Assembly (NCBI GenBank): GCA_036346375.1
Contig: JAYEVE010000217.1
Location: 51,580-115,579, forward strand
Length of the DNA stretch: 64,000 nucleotides
Reading direction: 5' to 3'
From: Guadua angustifolia
Taxonomy: Eukaryota > Streptophyta > Magnoliopsida > Poales > Poaceae
The notes beneath the pieces are model-generated. The model did not search any database. It saw nothing but the letters and a program-made list of their open reading frames with translations, and had not been told where the DNA came from. Made by a program: the position numbers and the translations under genes. The first letter of the stretch is position 1. Each line of letters opens with the position of its first letter. This document shows positions 35,174-47,476 of the stretch, in pieces.

Positions 35174-36643
35174 TGTAGGATCAAGGATAACTGACTAGAC
35201 AGGGTGAAAAGGAGGTTTCTATTTTTTAATTCTAATTGTAATTAATTAAATTACTAAGCAAGATTTGCAATTTCTTACAATTTTACAACTAAGTTCTCTA
35301 GTGATTATCAAGCACTCTAACAATTTAAGTATTGAGCACAAATAATATACTTGAAAAGCTAGAAGAATGAATTGAGCACAAGAATTGTAAATGCAAATCA
35401 CAAGAGAATAAGAGACAAGAAATTTATCCTGTGGTCTCGGAGACTTGCCGGTCTCCCCTAATCCACGTTGAGGTGACTTGAACAACTTCAAGCCGACTCC
35501 AAACTCTTGAGCCTTCCTCAATCACTATGGTAGTTCTTCCTCGCTTCGGGTAGGCGAACTCCGACCTTCACAACTTACCGGGGCTTCTCACAACCTCCAT
35601 TGAGAAGCTCACTGCGCACGAACACCTCCAAGCCGTCTAGGAGTTGGCAACCTCTAAGAGTAATAAGCCTTGACGCTTACTCGAGGTCGAATTGAGTGTC
35701 TAGAGGCTCAACACTAAATACAACACTCGATTTTGCTCCTAACTCTCTCAAAATATGAATTGGATGCACACAAGAGTATTAGAGATTAGCTAGAGCTCAA
35801 ATATCAACAATGAAGATCAAGAAGTGCTCTAGAATGCAGATGAGGTGTATTTATAACCCCCACCAACAAATATGGCCGTTGACCAAAAATCAGCCAAAAT
35901 TGCCCGGAGGCGGTTATCGCCCTAGGGCGGTGCAGACCGTCCTCGGTAATAGCTGATCGATGCAAAGTGCATTTAATGCACTGTTAGTAACCATTGGTCA
36001 CATGGCCGGCATGACCGGGGTTCAAAAATTCTTCATCGATTGGAAATGATCGATGCTCTTTGGAAAAAACAAACCACAAAGATCCCGGTATATACTGCAT
36101 TTGGTATGAGCGATATGACTAGGGTCGATCTGGTATGACCGGCCGCCTTGGAGACCAAAACATGTGTTCTGTAAAAAACACACCGGGAGGCGCCCGATCA
36201 CACCGATGGTTGGTAGGACCGAAGGGGGTTCAATCATACTAGCCCACTACACCCAAAACAGATTTTTCTTCACAAAAGATTTTCCTTTTTATGCAAGGCC
36301 ACATAAATGTATAAAGGCAAAAGTATTAAGCCTCTAAACATTTTTCGACATCGAATGAGCGGCAATAACCCTTCTTAATAGTACGACGCCTATGCTAGCA
36401 ATCCGATCTTTTTCCTCCAAGCTCCGAGATCGACACAATGACTATGAAAAGTCCTTAAATTTTATACCTTAGCCATCTTGTCTTTGACGCTTGCTTTTCT
36501 TTTTCACCATTTTCATGCTTCCATGTTCATCTAATTTCGGACCAACCTATTCTCAAAACACTCAAATTGAAAATATTAGTCCTTTAATCACAATTTTCAT
36601 AAATTACCAAAATCAACTTGAATTAGAGGCCTAGATGCTTTCA
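35174..36643 (-). mobile_element. Copia-type (SIRE/Maximus-like) solo LTR, 1470 bp
   Basis: Plus-strand ends TGTAGGATCAAGGAT and TAGATGCTTTCA, flanked by CCTTC at 35169-35173 and 36644-36648. On the minus strand it starts TGAAAGCATCTAGGCC, a form I recall for SIRE/Maximus LTRs, with a TATAAATA box near 35846-35855. No internal domain, hence a solo LTR. Related to the larger copy at 1077-16680 over about 35174-35700 and 36370-36420. Confidence 0.85.
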
Positions 36644-36739
36644 CCTTCCCACAGCTTGAGCTGCCTCCTTTGTTTGTCATTGCAATGGAATGGAGGTTGG
36701 GGTAGTGAAGAAGTGCTGGTTGGGTGGCGGGTGGTTTTA

Positions 36740-37240
36740 TACCTTACTTTGGTCTAAGAAAGGGGACTGAAGTGTATTGTTGTTTCGGTCTAAGAAAGTG
36801 ATGAGTAGTGTGTTGTCACTTCGCTCTGAGATAGGCAATGTGTTGTCCGTGGGTCTGAGATAGACAGTGTTTTAGCACTTCGTGGTACATAGAGTATTGT
36901 CAAATCGGCTTGAGAAATCAATAGGCAGCATGTTGCCTCGTCGACTTTTTTGGCCGCTATGACAACAGACTGGCAGCATCTTTCTTAGGCTGAATTGACA
37001 ACACGGTGCCACGAGTACTCAAATCGGGCTGACAATACTGCTGGCAACGTGTTGTCCAATCGGACTAAAAAAGCTAAAAGCGGTAGGCAGAATGTTGTGA
37101 CTTGTGACTTTGAGAGGTGATGGATGCTTTCGGTACTTCACAAGTATCGTTACTATGAGGACATAATTACCGGATACATAAGTTAACAAAGTTCATCAAC
37201 AAGCTGCCACTAGTAGTCAAATCAGGCTGAAAAAGCTAAA
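36740..37240. repeat. Degenerate ~40-bp tandem repeats (left array)
   Basis: Repeated words of the type GTGTTGTC..TCGGTCTGAGA and GGCAGCATGTTG, in diverged copies. The same theme (GTTGTCTAATCGGCCTGACAAAGCTGCTG, split over copies) returns at 38590-39010, so the two arrays flank the two-exon gene at 37929-38530. The rest of 36649-37928 shows no gene. Confidence 0.5.
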
Positions 37241-37928
37241 AGTTGTGGAAGGTAATCACGGAATACATAAGTTAACAAAGCAAAAGATGATATTTGAAAT
37301 GCACATAAGTTAACAAAGCGAAATACCATATTGAAATAGTATGTAAGGTACATCAATCTTACACCACTTCGAATGGCATTCATGACCAACTTTATCTCCT
37401 CTACAGGAAACGAACTACTTCGCAAGTATAGCGTATAGTACAACAAGGATAGCCACACACACAATCTTCTCCAACCACTTAACATAATCTAAAATGCGCT
37501 CCATCTTGAACATCAGTATGTTCAGCCTCTACTCGAGCATAGGGTCCATCCTATGCTCCACAGTAGGTTGCATCCTCTATGCTACTGTGCTTATAGGACA
37601 CTCCATCGAGGTGTCCATGGTGTCCACCCACTGGCAAGCGCATAAATCCTCTGATTTCTTGAGCTCGTTATTTGAAATGTGCCCTTTGGAGGCAAGGAAT
37701 GGGATGAGAACGAGGATATGAGGAAGTGTAGCTGGCATAAAGGCCTATTTATGGTAAAAATTCAAAAAAGTAATGTTTGATGGTTCATATGGAAGAAAAT
37801 GACATAGCATGTTTTATGAAACGAAAGAGACATGGTACGATGACATTGATGAACCATGACCAGAAGCTACTGCTAAGGTACATGCGCGCCTTTTAGAAAT
37901 GGGAAAATATCATACGTATTATCGTAGA

Positions 37929-38530
37929 TTCTATATGGAAGGATCCATCGGTGCCTTCCCCTTTGACTGCGTGTGACGCCAGGCCTTGGCCTCCTTCCAA
38001 TTAGGCCTGTACCAATAGAACCAACAGTGGTCTTCTGGGGGGATATTCTCCTCCTCACGCTCACGTCTATCCCGCTCATCGGTTATCTCCTTCATATTCT
38101 TGCGATGTTCCTTTTGGTCCTCTAGTAACTTCCACAAGTGGTAATTGTTATCCCCTGGGCGCGGTTGCTTCGATCTGTCTTCCGCGGTCTGTGGCTTAGG
38201 CTTCCAATGTTCAAAGTTCTCGAGGAGAACTGTGAAGTGCAAGTACTCTTCGTGCGCCAAGTACGCTTTATCGTACTTATCGGGGTCATCGATCCATTGG
38301 AAGGCAGCTGTCTTCATTCTGGTATCATGTGTGGACAAAGTTACAAGTCTGAGAAATGCATCATGGAATATGTTTGGACTGCTTTATCCTCACTAGTTAA
38401 TCACTGATGCAATTTGGGGAAACTTGTGCACAGTGCATCCTTGCAAGAAACATTTGGGTGGTTTTCCCCTTCTCGACAAGACATTTGCGCTTACGAAGAA
38501 CCATTGTGTAGTTGGCCATCGTGAACACAC
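37929..38530 (-). CDS. Hypothetical transposon-associated protein, possibly GRF-zinc-finger related
   Basis: Minus strand, apparently two exons. Exon 1 from ATG near 38520 (MANYTMVLRKRKC...), exon 2 in an open frame ending at stop 37931, of which about 120 residues look coding. Exon 2 contains AAFQWIDDPDKYD, matching the end of a GRF-type finger, then a highly charged, probably coiled-coil stretch (EITDERDRREREEEN) and a basic tail (KGKAPMDPSI). Proteins of this build are common in grass genomes next to MULE and other transposons, with no proven role. The exact splice sites between about 38400 and 38330 are unclear, and Cys positions of a complete finger are not all visible. The gene is flanked by related ~40-bp repeat arrays. 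It may be a relic rather than expressed. Confidence 0.4.
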
Positions 38531-38589
38531 CGGTGCGGGGGTTGGCTCGGTGTTGTGTGGAATGTGTATGCTAGACATGGAATTGTATT

Positions 38590-39010
38590 TATAGTTAGTT
38601 TTCAGTGCCAGCATATTGTCCCTAGCTGGCAACGAGTTGTTAAATCGGTCCAACAAAGCTATTGCCTAGGATTTGTCAAATCGACTTGATAAAACTAGAT
38701 GTCCGTGAGTTGTCTAATCAGCCTAAAAAAGTTACTACTCACGTGTTGTCTAATTGGCCTGACAAAGCAACCTCACTTCACGTTGCTCTAAGAAAGTGTG
38801 GGAATCATGCATTCTAGTTGCCTTTTTCAGGCCAATGTGAGAACTTGCTGCCAACAGATCTATTAGACCTGACAAAGTTGTTGCCCATAAGTTATCTAAT
38901 CGTTCTGACAAAGCTGCTGCTCTTGAGTTGTCTAATCAACCTGACAAAGCTACTGCCTATGAGTTGTCTAATCATGATGGCCCATCGCCTTTATCAGGAC
39001 AATGTGAGAA
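38590..39010. repeat. Degenerate ~41-bp tandem repeats (right array)
   Basis: About eight diverged copies around GAGTTGTCTAATC followed by CTGACAAAGCTACTGCC. Spacing between the clearest copies is about 41 bp. Shares its theme with 36740-37240. Confidence 0.6.
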
Positions 39011-39559
39011 AGCAAAAGATCATATGTTACGAAAACAGCGTACCGTATTGATATAGTAATAAGGAGGATCATTCTTAAACCACTACGAAAGGGTTGAAGG
39101 TATACATGAATTATATGTACGAACTGCATTATAGCAATAGAACCGGTCGCTTCCTCGAAACATCAACTCTGATCCGGTCGTTGCTTTCTCGTATGGTGGA
39201 CTTGGTCTTCTGGATACGTGAACCGGTCAGGTGCATGCGTCATGCTCCACAAGTCGTACTGTGTGTCTTGTGTTACGCGAGGGGTGTCGTCAAGCTGGCT
39301 GGGTCCTAGGTGTTGGGTGCTCAACATGTGTGCCACCCACCCAGAAGGCTATATTGGTATGTATTGTTAGTGCCATGACCAAAAGTTAGTGCAAGCAGTA
39401 ACTTAAAATACACGAAACATTTATCGATGCTGGCCGCGAGGTCATGGAGTCATATGCCTACTAGGAGAACTCGTCCCTAGTAACCTGGGACCACGTAGTG
39501 TTAGCACGGCTCCATGTTGGGAATCACTTCAACTGGACAAACATACCAGCCATGGTGCA

Positions 39560-40970
39560 CGAACTAGGATGACCCCTGAATGGCTGGTCCGAATGCCCAA
39601 AACACACGATCTAGGATGAAATAGTTCGAACCCTTCGTGGGGTACGGTCTGTCCATCTTGTTGATGTAGGTCCCCTGATTGGCTTTAGCAATCTGGTGAA
39701 GCATCCATGGAACAAGGTTGTATGCCTCTTCGTACGAATTGTACATCATCTCTATTACTTTCTTCTTTTCTCACCACACCTTATTGTAGCTAACAGGATA
39801 TCCCACCATGTTAACCACGTCAGCCATCAGTAGCTTCAGCGAAACAGTCACGTCCACCATGACTAGGTGAGAAATCAATCTGGCCACATATGAGGATGTC
39901 ACATTTCTGTGCTTTTGCAGTGGCTTAGTAAGCACACAAGTGTGATTCGTCAGGACGGTTATCCAAAAACCCGAACTTGTGCCCTTGAATTTCTGAGCAC
40001 AGATCTGCCGAGGCAATCAGGATCTAGGCACTTCACAATGTACATATCCAGGTTGGACTTGTGCACCTGGTATGTGCGGCTGATTTGCATCGCATTGCCT
40101 GCTGGGTGGCACTCTTTGTAGGGAAGTGTTGCCCTACCAGAAGAGTGTCCTAATCGAAGGCCCAACCATGGCTATCTTCATCAGGAAACATGAAAGAAAA
40201 CATCGCCAGATCATCGAGGCATGAAGACACGTACTCTACATCAGTAGACACAATGCCACCGATGGGAGCTGCATCGTTATCCCCACTGCTATCTGTGCCG
40301 ACGTCCTCATCATTATCGGATGTTGCTACATCCTTCAGGTCTTATAGGAGCTCATGGCAGTCAATGCGAATGGACCATCACTACCCAATGTCTTCGTTTG
40401 GCTAAAATTCATCTACAGTAGTGTCCTCCCGGATGCCCTCAAAGGATGCTTCGACAGCGGCACCACCGCCACCACTACCATGAGGACTTGAGGTTTCTCC
40501 TCTATCCAGAAAGCGCACATAAACCATCGGGCGCCGGTGTATCTGTGCTTAAGGATTCATCACAATTTGCATGTATTTCCTCCCCTGTGCGCTTCCCGCG
40601 ATCTTATACAGTGCCCACAAATAGTCTATCGAACCTCCCATAGCTCTAGCATGTACGGCCTCGATTACAGATTTACAGGTTTCTTTTGGGCGATCTCCCC
40701 ATCAAATGCGCTCTGTACGCACCAATGGAGCTCGCCAGGCTGTCAGACTCGGAATTCGGATCACCTTTCGTTCGTAAGTTCGAAAGGTCCACTCCATATA
40801 GACACTCTCGAACAACGCTGTCGCCATAAAACATGAACAAATCTTGGATATTTTCCATATAGTACCTACTATAGCAAATGACGCACACACATTATATCTA
40901 AACGTATAGTTCGTCGCCTCCATAATCAGTAGTACGATACGAAAATGCAGGAAAACAATTTTCACGTCCT
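39560..40970 (-). pseudogene. Mutator-like (MULE) transposase, 5' half only
   Basis: Minus strand, several frames, so broken. Pieces in order: N-terminal part (40888-40680; GDSVVRECLYGVDLSNL), a MuDR-type DNA-binding region (40165-39960; VHKSNLDMYIVKCLDPDC), then NHTCVL...HRNVTSSYVARLI and GYPVSYNKVW (about 39965-39775), then YNSYEEAYNLVPWML to FWAFGPAI (39749-39575). In intact MULE transposases the catalytic domain begins right after this last motif; here the similarity stops, so the catalytic core is missing. The strand matches the neighbouring GRF-like genes, suggesting one old element. No TIR pair was identified. Confidence 0.6.
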
Positions 40971-40974
40971 ATTG

Positions 40975-41640
40975 TTAATGCAATTGTCCAACATTTTTTA
41001 TACATTGTATCATCAATTCTTGTACTACTCATGTCATACTATTTGTACTAACATCACACCCATTATTAGTATTATTTACTCTTCGTAGTGTTGATGTCAT
41101 TTAATGCACGACTCATTATGCTAACATTGTCATTTTAGATACTACATAATGTACTAATACCGTCAAATCGTGCATTTCTAATTATACTATTATTGTACCA
41201 ACACGATTATTCTCGTAAGATCATCCGAACATTGTTACAGTTACGCATACATTGTGTAGTATTACTACTATTGTATGCACTACTAAATCTTTCATATCTT
41301 GCTAGTACTACACTAATATTACAATATTTGTATTAATATTTTGCTAACATTATGCCATGTACAATTGTTTTGCATGCTGCTAAATACACTATTATTGTCA
41401 TTACGTGTACAAATACCATTATTTCATGTACTATTAACTATATAAAATAATGCTAAGTACACACCATTATTTACGCTTTCTATCATCATTTCATAAATTG
41501 CTCATTACATCAATATAGTCATTTATCATATTACTACTTAAACTAACATCACACCAATCATGTACTACTACTTACATTAATTTTGTACTAATTATGCTAA
41601 TATTACACTATTATTATACTAATATTCTTGAAGATTTTAT
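40975..41640. repeat. AT-rich low-complexity stretch
   Basis: Diverged short words such as TACTAATATTGTACTATTATT repeat with no fixed period. No gene seen here or in 41640-42440 apart from chance frames. Confidence 0.6.
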
Positions 41641-42445
41641 ACTGACCCTCCTGAAGGTGTGTTGAAGATCACTAAAGCCTGAATAACGTACAAAATAATC
41701 TTCATAAAGAATACCTGCAAAATAAGAATCCCGAATCAAATACTACGAAATAAAGGTAATCTAAAAATAAATGCCACCAAATTATAAACACCAACTAAAT
41801 TCCTCCGAATTTCTGATTTATAATTTTCGTTTCTGCTTCTTTTTTACTGACCCTTCTTTCCCTCACTTGTCCTCTTTGCGCTCTCGATTTTCTCAGCTCC
41901 CTCAAAACCTCCCCAACTCCCTCGCTCTCCAACTTGTTTCTTACCCTCGCCGACTGCCTGCTACAAACCATCGCAACGGTCGTAATTTATAGTAGGGGAT
42001 TGAGGCCATGTGCACGAGAAGCGAATGCCGGTTGATGCTTTTGGTGTACGGACAGGATGGATGGATGTGACGTAAAGAAAAATCAGACGCTGCGTTTTTC
42101 ATGCTTTTGCCCTGGCCATCTTCGAGAGCTGACTCATGGCATAGAAAGGTTGAGGGCGGTATTGTGTGGAGGCGTGCGTGGAGGACCGAGGCGACGGTAG
42201 CGGGTGGAAATTGGCGAGTGCGGACGGTCTGACGGGCTATATCGGACCCGATAACCCAGTCTCGAGGAAAAAGCCGCGATATGAAGGTCAGACCTCTGAG
42301 TATGAGCGTTATAGGCGTACCAACATGATATCGCGTCACCCCTTGCCGACACCTAAGAGAGACGGGTCAGTTCTCTCTCTCACCCGTCTCTCAATTTCTC
42401 CCTCACTCATCCGTCTCTCTCAATATCGATTGCCTCTCTTCCTTA

Positions 42446-42679
42446 GGCCCCGTTTGGCAACTTGGAACCGAACTGTTTCTCCTAGAATCTAAAATAAATC
42501 CAACCAAACGGAATAGGACTCGGAGCGTTTCAAAGCGAATCGTTTACGATTTTTACACGCAGGTGGTCGAATCGGCTAACAACCCGTTCCTCCGGATTCG
42601 ATTCTACTCAAGCGTTTCTACCAAGAATCCGGAACCGTTTCCGTTTCTACTAGAATCTGGAACCGTACCAAACGGGGCC
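42446..42679. mobile_element. MITE, 234 bp, PIF/Harbinger-like (TSD TTA)
   Basis: Terminal inverted repeats GGCCCCGTTTGG and CCAAACGGGGCC, flanked by TTA on both sides (42443-42445, 42680-42682). Three-base TTA duplications are typical of PIF/Harbinger MITEs. Interior non-coding. Confidence 0.8.
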
Positions 42680-43753
42680 TTACTCTCTCGTTGCCCTCTC
42701 TCTCGCTCGTATTCAGCACATCCCCCTCGTTCTAAGAATAAATAAATTTTAGTTTTTTTATAATACTTGTGTCCATTTTCTTAACTACATGTGTCTCTGG
42801 TTCCTTTCCTCTCGTCACAATAGTATAAATAGGCTAGGGTTGAGCCAGCACGGCACGAAACAGGTACGAAGCGCAAATAGACCGTGCTTGGGCTCGCCGA
42901 AGGGCTAGCCCGACACGGCGGGCACGACGGGCCATTGTAGCCCAGTACGGTTTAGACACGAAGCACTATGAACCCATACAGGACCAGCCCGAAACGGCAC
43001 GACACCCACCTCTAGTTGCCTCCCCTATTTCTCCCCCTTCTGTCTTTTCTAAACAAAGGAGGATCATGACCAGTTGGTGGAACAGGTGCAGAAAAGACTT
43101 TTTCACCTATCATCTCTACTGCCTCAGCCAGATATTATTTTTCAATGATCTGAGCGTCTACGGGCAAATAACCACAAAAGTTTAATGTCCAAAGCAAAGG
43201 TGCAAAGAGGATGTCCTACAAGCTACAGCAAACGCCACAACAATTTTCTATAGCCAATTTTGCCATGATGAACAAATGGAAAGGGCAGGTGGGTTGTGTT
43301 ACTGTAAGACGGTAGGAAGCGGCGGCGGCGGCGGAGTTAAAACGGCCTTAATACAAATTCAAGCATGCAATGCATATGCATGAAAGTAACAACAAGGTAT
43401 CTGCTGGCTACTACTGCTTAATATACCTCTCATCATAGGATGGACCTGTGTTTGTGTCAGAGAGAAATTACTGATTAGATTAGAAATTCTCTTCACATTC
43501 ACCAAGTAAAAAAACACTTATTACTAATGGGGTATTCTTGAGACAGAAATAACAAGCTCTAATCACTGGCAGAAAAGGAAGGAGTTGGAGTTTGCAACTT
43601 ACCAGCTTTGTAACCAATACAAGAAGTAAACTCAGCTCTACTTGCAACTGTAGGAGCTTAATTAGGATTGTACAGCAAGTCCTCGAACCTCATGGCCAGA
43701 CCAAGTCACCGGCTGGGAACAAATTACATTGAACCGGTTCAGAGGTATGAAGA

Positions 43754-46296
43754 CTACGAGTAATCGTACAAGGAGATGCTCTTGTCGTCCGACACGCTGG
43801 CGAGCCGGCCTACACGGACCCCTGTGCCTCCCGGTGGTCGGAAGGCCACGGCCCAGACCTGGTCAGAATGGTTGCTCATCGTCTGCACCGATGCCCTCGT
43901 GTTGATGTCCCAAAGCTTGACAGTGCGGTCGCTGGAGCCCGTCGCTACCGCCATGCCATCTGGGCTCACATCAATGCTCAGCACCCAGCTCGCGTGCCCT
44001 GACATGGCCCCGATGAGGCTCTTCTCCTTGGCATCGTATATGTGGATGTGGCAATCATCGCAGGCAGTGAAGAGCACATGGGGGTCCACTGGGGAGAACA
44101 CCATGGACCTCACTGGCATGTGGTGGCCTTCAAGGTGGTGGAGGAACTTCATTCGAACTGCATCGTACACAGCAATGGTGCCATCCATGGACCCACAAGC
44201 TAAGAGCTTGCCATCAGGGCTCCAAGCAACCGAAAGAACGAACTTGCTGCTGCCTGTTTTATCAGGGCGAGCTCCCTCCGGACGCGGAACAGGAAGACTG
44301 GCAATTGGCTGCCACTTCTCGGTGTCCCAGAGCTTCACTGACCCACTGCCACCACCAGCTGCAGCCAGAGCATTACCCTGAGAAGGAAACCATTTGAGGA
44401 GGTGATTCTGTCAAAAACTAGATCGAAGAAAGTGCACCCAAATTGGCAAAGTGAGGCTACTGGAAAAGCAGGACAATTCAGTGATGGTTTGCCTTCATTT
44501 GTGCTAGCTGAAAATATTTATTACAGTTTAACATACTGTATTGATAGTCTAGGTTCAAGACAAAGCAGCATTTATTGATATTCTATATTATCGAACAGGG
44601 TATATAGAGATAACGCGGAAGAAAAGACTAAATGAACAGCCACTTACACATATCAACTGTGCACAAATAAAGAACATATAAAACTAGCAGTTGAACATGC
44701 AAGCATGAACAGGGTTCCATTGAATTAGACTTGATTGTGTCAAAAGGCAGTAAGTCCGACCAGCAATGGCAAGTTGACAACATAGCAGGCATACGGCATA
44801 CTCATAGGAAACAAAGGAGGAATTGAAATCAATTAAGGGCTTAAGGCCATAATTCTTAGTTTCAACAAGGTTTAGGTTTATCACAAGCCAAATTATCATC
44901 TTGCAAGAACAGGATAATATACAGATTAGCAACACACAAATTGTCCAATTGTGACTATAAAGTACTAAGTTAATAAAAGAACAAAATTAAAAGTATATGT
45001 TAATCAACTTTTTAAAATACAGTGGACTATGGAGGCTTAAACATAGCACATAAACTCCATCCATAATTAATCATATCTACAATTATATGCATTATTCATC
45101 ATCAACTTAATAAACTGATAGTTTGAAAGAATAAAGAATTATCTACTTTGATTCTCAAATAGAATCATCAGGAATGTGTAATACAGCATTATCATGAAAG
45201 TCTAAGCCAACAGCGGACACACAAACAGTTACACATGCTTTGCCAACAATACATGTACTTACTAATCAGGTCATATTTCACATGATTGATCACACTAACA
45301 AACATATCTTACTAGTTACTTAAGTTACTGTAATTTTGAAAGGAACAGCAAAGGAGGTAATCAGAAAAACCAAGAGAACCAGGGATGAAGGAAAATTGTA
45401 CCAACAATTAAAAAATGCAGATCAATGAGCAGCAACAAAGAAATGAAGGGTCAGACTTGCCTTCCTAATTTAACAACCACAAACCTCTCCTGTTTAATCA
45501 TTTTTCTGATGACTGAAAGAAATCACTGGCAGATTGGAACAGTTTGAAACTAATAGATCATATGCCATAGTTGTTCTTTAACTATGCGGCATACACCAAA
45601 TCAGCTAAAGTCTAAAACCACTGCAAAATGCCCAACCAATGCCGCATTTTTCGTTGCACTTTATACTGAAATCTATTGAAACGACCAAACTCACGCATCT
45701 CATCAATTTCCACCCTCAAGCAAAGCACTAAAACAACAATAGATCTTTTTAAAGGAACTCACTAAATCCGGACCATAGCCACATTTTTATACCATTCTAT
45801 GCTGGAATCAACTAAAACTGCCACACTATGTCACTAAAACCTCACACATTTCACCAATGCCACCCGCGAATCTACTAAAACCACAGCAAAATCGCAAGAA
45901 AGCACTGATCTTTACACTAGTGTCGATCAAGTAGGATCACCCAGCGCCTACCTTTGGGTGGAACTGGACGCCCCAGACCTCAGAAGGCGGGGCCTCGAGC
46001 GAGGCGACGGAGGCACCGGAGTCGACGTCGAAGACGCGGACATAGCTGTCGAGGGAGACCGCAGCCGCGATGGCCCCCGCGGGGTGGGCGGCGAGGGAGA
46101 CGACCCCGAGCGCGTGGCCGCGCGCGGGCGGGGCGGCGGAGGCGAGCTCGTCGGGGCGCCAGAGGCGGACGGTCTCGTCGAGCGCGCCGGTGAGGAGCAG
46201 CGCGGTGGGGCGGTGGTCGGCCGCGGGCACCCACGCCGCCGCCCAGATGGACTCCTCGTGCGCGCCGTCCACCGACTTGAGCCCCGCGAGCTTCAT
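43754..46296 (-). CDS. VIP3: WD40-repeat protein VIP3/SKI8 homologue (Paf1 and SKI complex subunit)
   Basis: Complete two-exon gene: exon 1 46296-45952, exon 2 44377-43754, GT-AG intron of 1574 bp; 322 residues, close to Arabidopsis VIP3 (321, from recall). Seven WD-type blades end at VRLWRP (43-48), VRVFDV (86-91), VKLWDT (129-134), IAVYDA (183-188), IHIYDA (226-231), VKLWDI (268-273) and ISLYDY (316-321), giving a full seven-bladed propeller. Highly conserved stretches include LEAPPSEVWG and the C-terminal LASVSDDKSISLYDYS. In the family, this protein is a subunit of both the nuclear Paf1 complex (transcription elongation, histone modification, flowering control) and the SKI complex (cytoplasmic 3'-5' mRNA decay with the exosome). 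ATG 46296 matches the family start MKLAGLKS. No lesions. The only ordinary host gene in the window. Confidence 0.96.
44378..45951 (-). other. Intron of the VIP3 gene
   Basis: AT-rich, starts GTAGGC after codon 115 (45951) and ends TTCTCAG before GGTAATGC (44378). No inserted element with clear ends was seen. Confidence 0.85.
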
Positions 46297-46560
46297 CTCG
46301 CCCTCTAGGAGAACGACGAGGAGGTGGAGGAAGACGAAGAGGCGAGGCGAAACCCTAGGTAGCCTGTGATCTGGCTGTGGGGAGGAGTGCGGGAGACGAT
46401 GGGTTTTAGAGAGATGAGTTTATTAGAAAAGGATAATTATTCTGCTTTATTAAAAAGGAATTTTGTACTGGGCCGGATTTCGTTGGCCTTTATGGGCCTG
46501 TTTGGCTTATAACAAGGCCTGGTTGCGCGGGCTCGGCCCATTTACATCAGTATAATGATA
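46297..46560 (-). promoter_or_regulatory. VIP3 5' leader and promoter with site II and telobox-like motifs
   Basis: Upstream of the start codon is a purine/pyrimidine-biased leader containing GAAACCCTAGG (about 46348-46358 on the plus strand), a telobox-like word. Further up are several TGGGCC/GGCCCA site II words (about 46471, 46492, 46537). This combination is common in promoters of constitutively expressed plant genes. No TATA box was picked. Confidence 0.5.
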
Positions 46561-46774
46561 TTTTCTTTTACTTTTTTGGTTTTTTGTGAGTAGCATTTTC
46601 GCGTGACATCTACAGCCTACAAATAAGACACAGTACACATTTGTCGACCAAGTATACGTGCTCCTTTCCTCCTCAGCGGTTCAGATATTATAGGCTGGCC
46701 TCACGTCACTTGTTCTTCTCCTTGTTGCCAATTCATCCCTGGTCCCAACGAGGAACTTAGTTCAATCCATTTAT

Positions 46775-47476
46775 GAATTTTTTTAAATAATATATTTTTT
46801 AAAAATAATTGTGGCATTAATACGTGGAATAAAAAAATGTAATAATAATACTCCGTAGCAAAATGGTGTGGTGAAATAGGAATTATCGCCATATAGTTGG
46901 GTGAAGACGCTATTTTTGCCAATTCATTCATCGATTATACATTAATCTATGATTAGAACTCAATTAGAACCGCCCTGACAGCGATCAGTACTATTTAGCC
47001 AAATGGTGTGGCGAAAATAGGTACATCAGAGTCTTTGTTTTTCTGATATTTAAAAATACCTATGGTTACTTAAATTTTGAAAATAGATAGAAATTGTAAC
47101 CCTCTTGATAAGCTTCACGTAGAGTCTAAGATCACCTAAATCAGAGTTCGAAGTAAAAAGTTACGAGCGTTTTAGTAGCCGGCTATTTTAGCCAAATAGT
47201 GTTGGCGATAATACCTATTTTCGCCAAATGGTATGGCGAAAATACATTTGGCAAAAATAGGCTACTTGCTGTCCATTTGTTTCAAATCACGTTCTAATTA
47301 CATATTAATGTATAATCGCCGAATGAATTGGCAAAAATAGCATCTTCACCCAACCAAATGGCGATGACTCCTATTTCGTCACACCATTTGGCTACAATGT
47401 ATTATTTTTGCAATTTTTTTATTCCACGTGTTAATGTCGCAATTATTAAAAAATATATATTATTTTTTTAAAAATT
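46775..47476. mobile_element. 702-bp foldback MITE, Mutator-like
   Basis: Arms of about 220 bp are inverted copies of each other (46775-46995 and 47265-47476): shared words include AATTCATTC, TTGGGTGAAGA and CACGTGGAATAAAAAAA/ACGTGGAATAAAAAAA. Identical ATCCATTTAT (10 bp) flanks it at 46765-46774 and 47477-47486; 9-11-bp duplications are typical of Mutator elements. Middle part repeats CCAAATGGTGTGGCGAAAATAGG-type words (split over copies). Sits about 480 bp upstream of the VIP3 start. Confidence 0.85.

Noticed and set aside
42837..43012. Possible hAT-like repeat (CTAGGGTTGAGC ... CACCTCTAG, rich in GGCACGAC words)
   Set aside because: Ends look like imperfect inverted repeats, but no 8-bp target duplication could be found.
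43776..44381. 201-codon plus-strand frame opposite VIP3 exon 2
   Set aside because: Antisense shadow of conserved WD40 coding sequence.
45954..46369. Plus-strand Arg/Gly-rich frames opposite VIP3 exon 1
   Set aside because: Shadows of the real minus-strand exon, caused by its high GC content.
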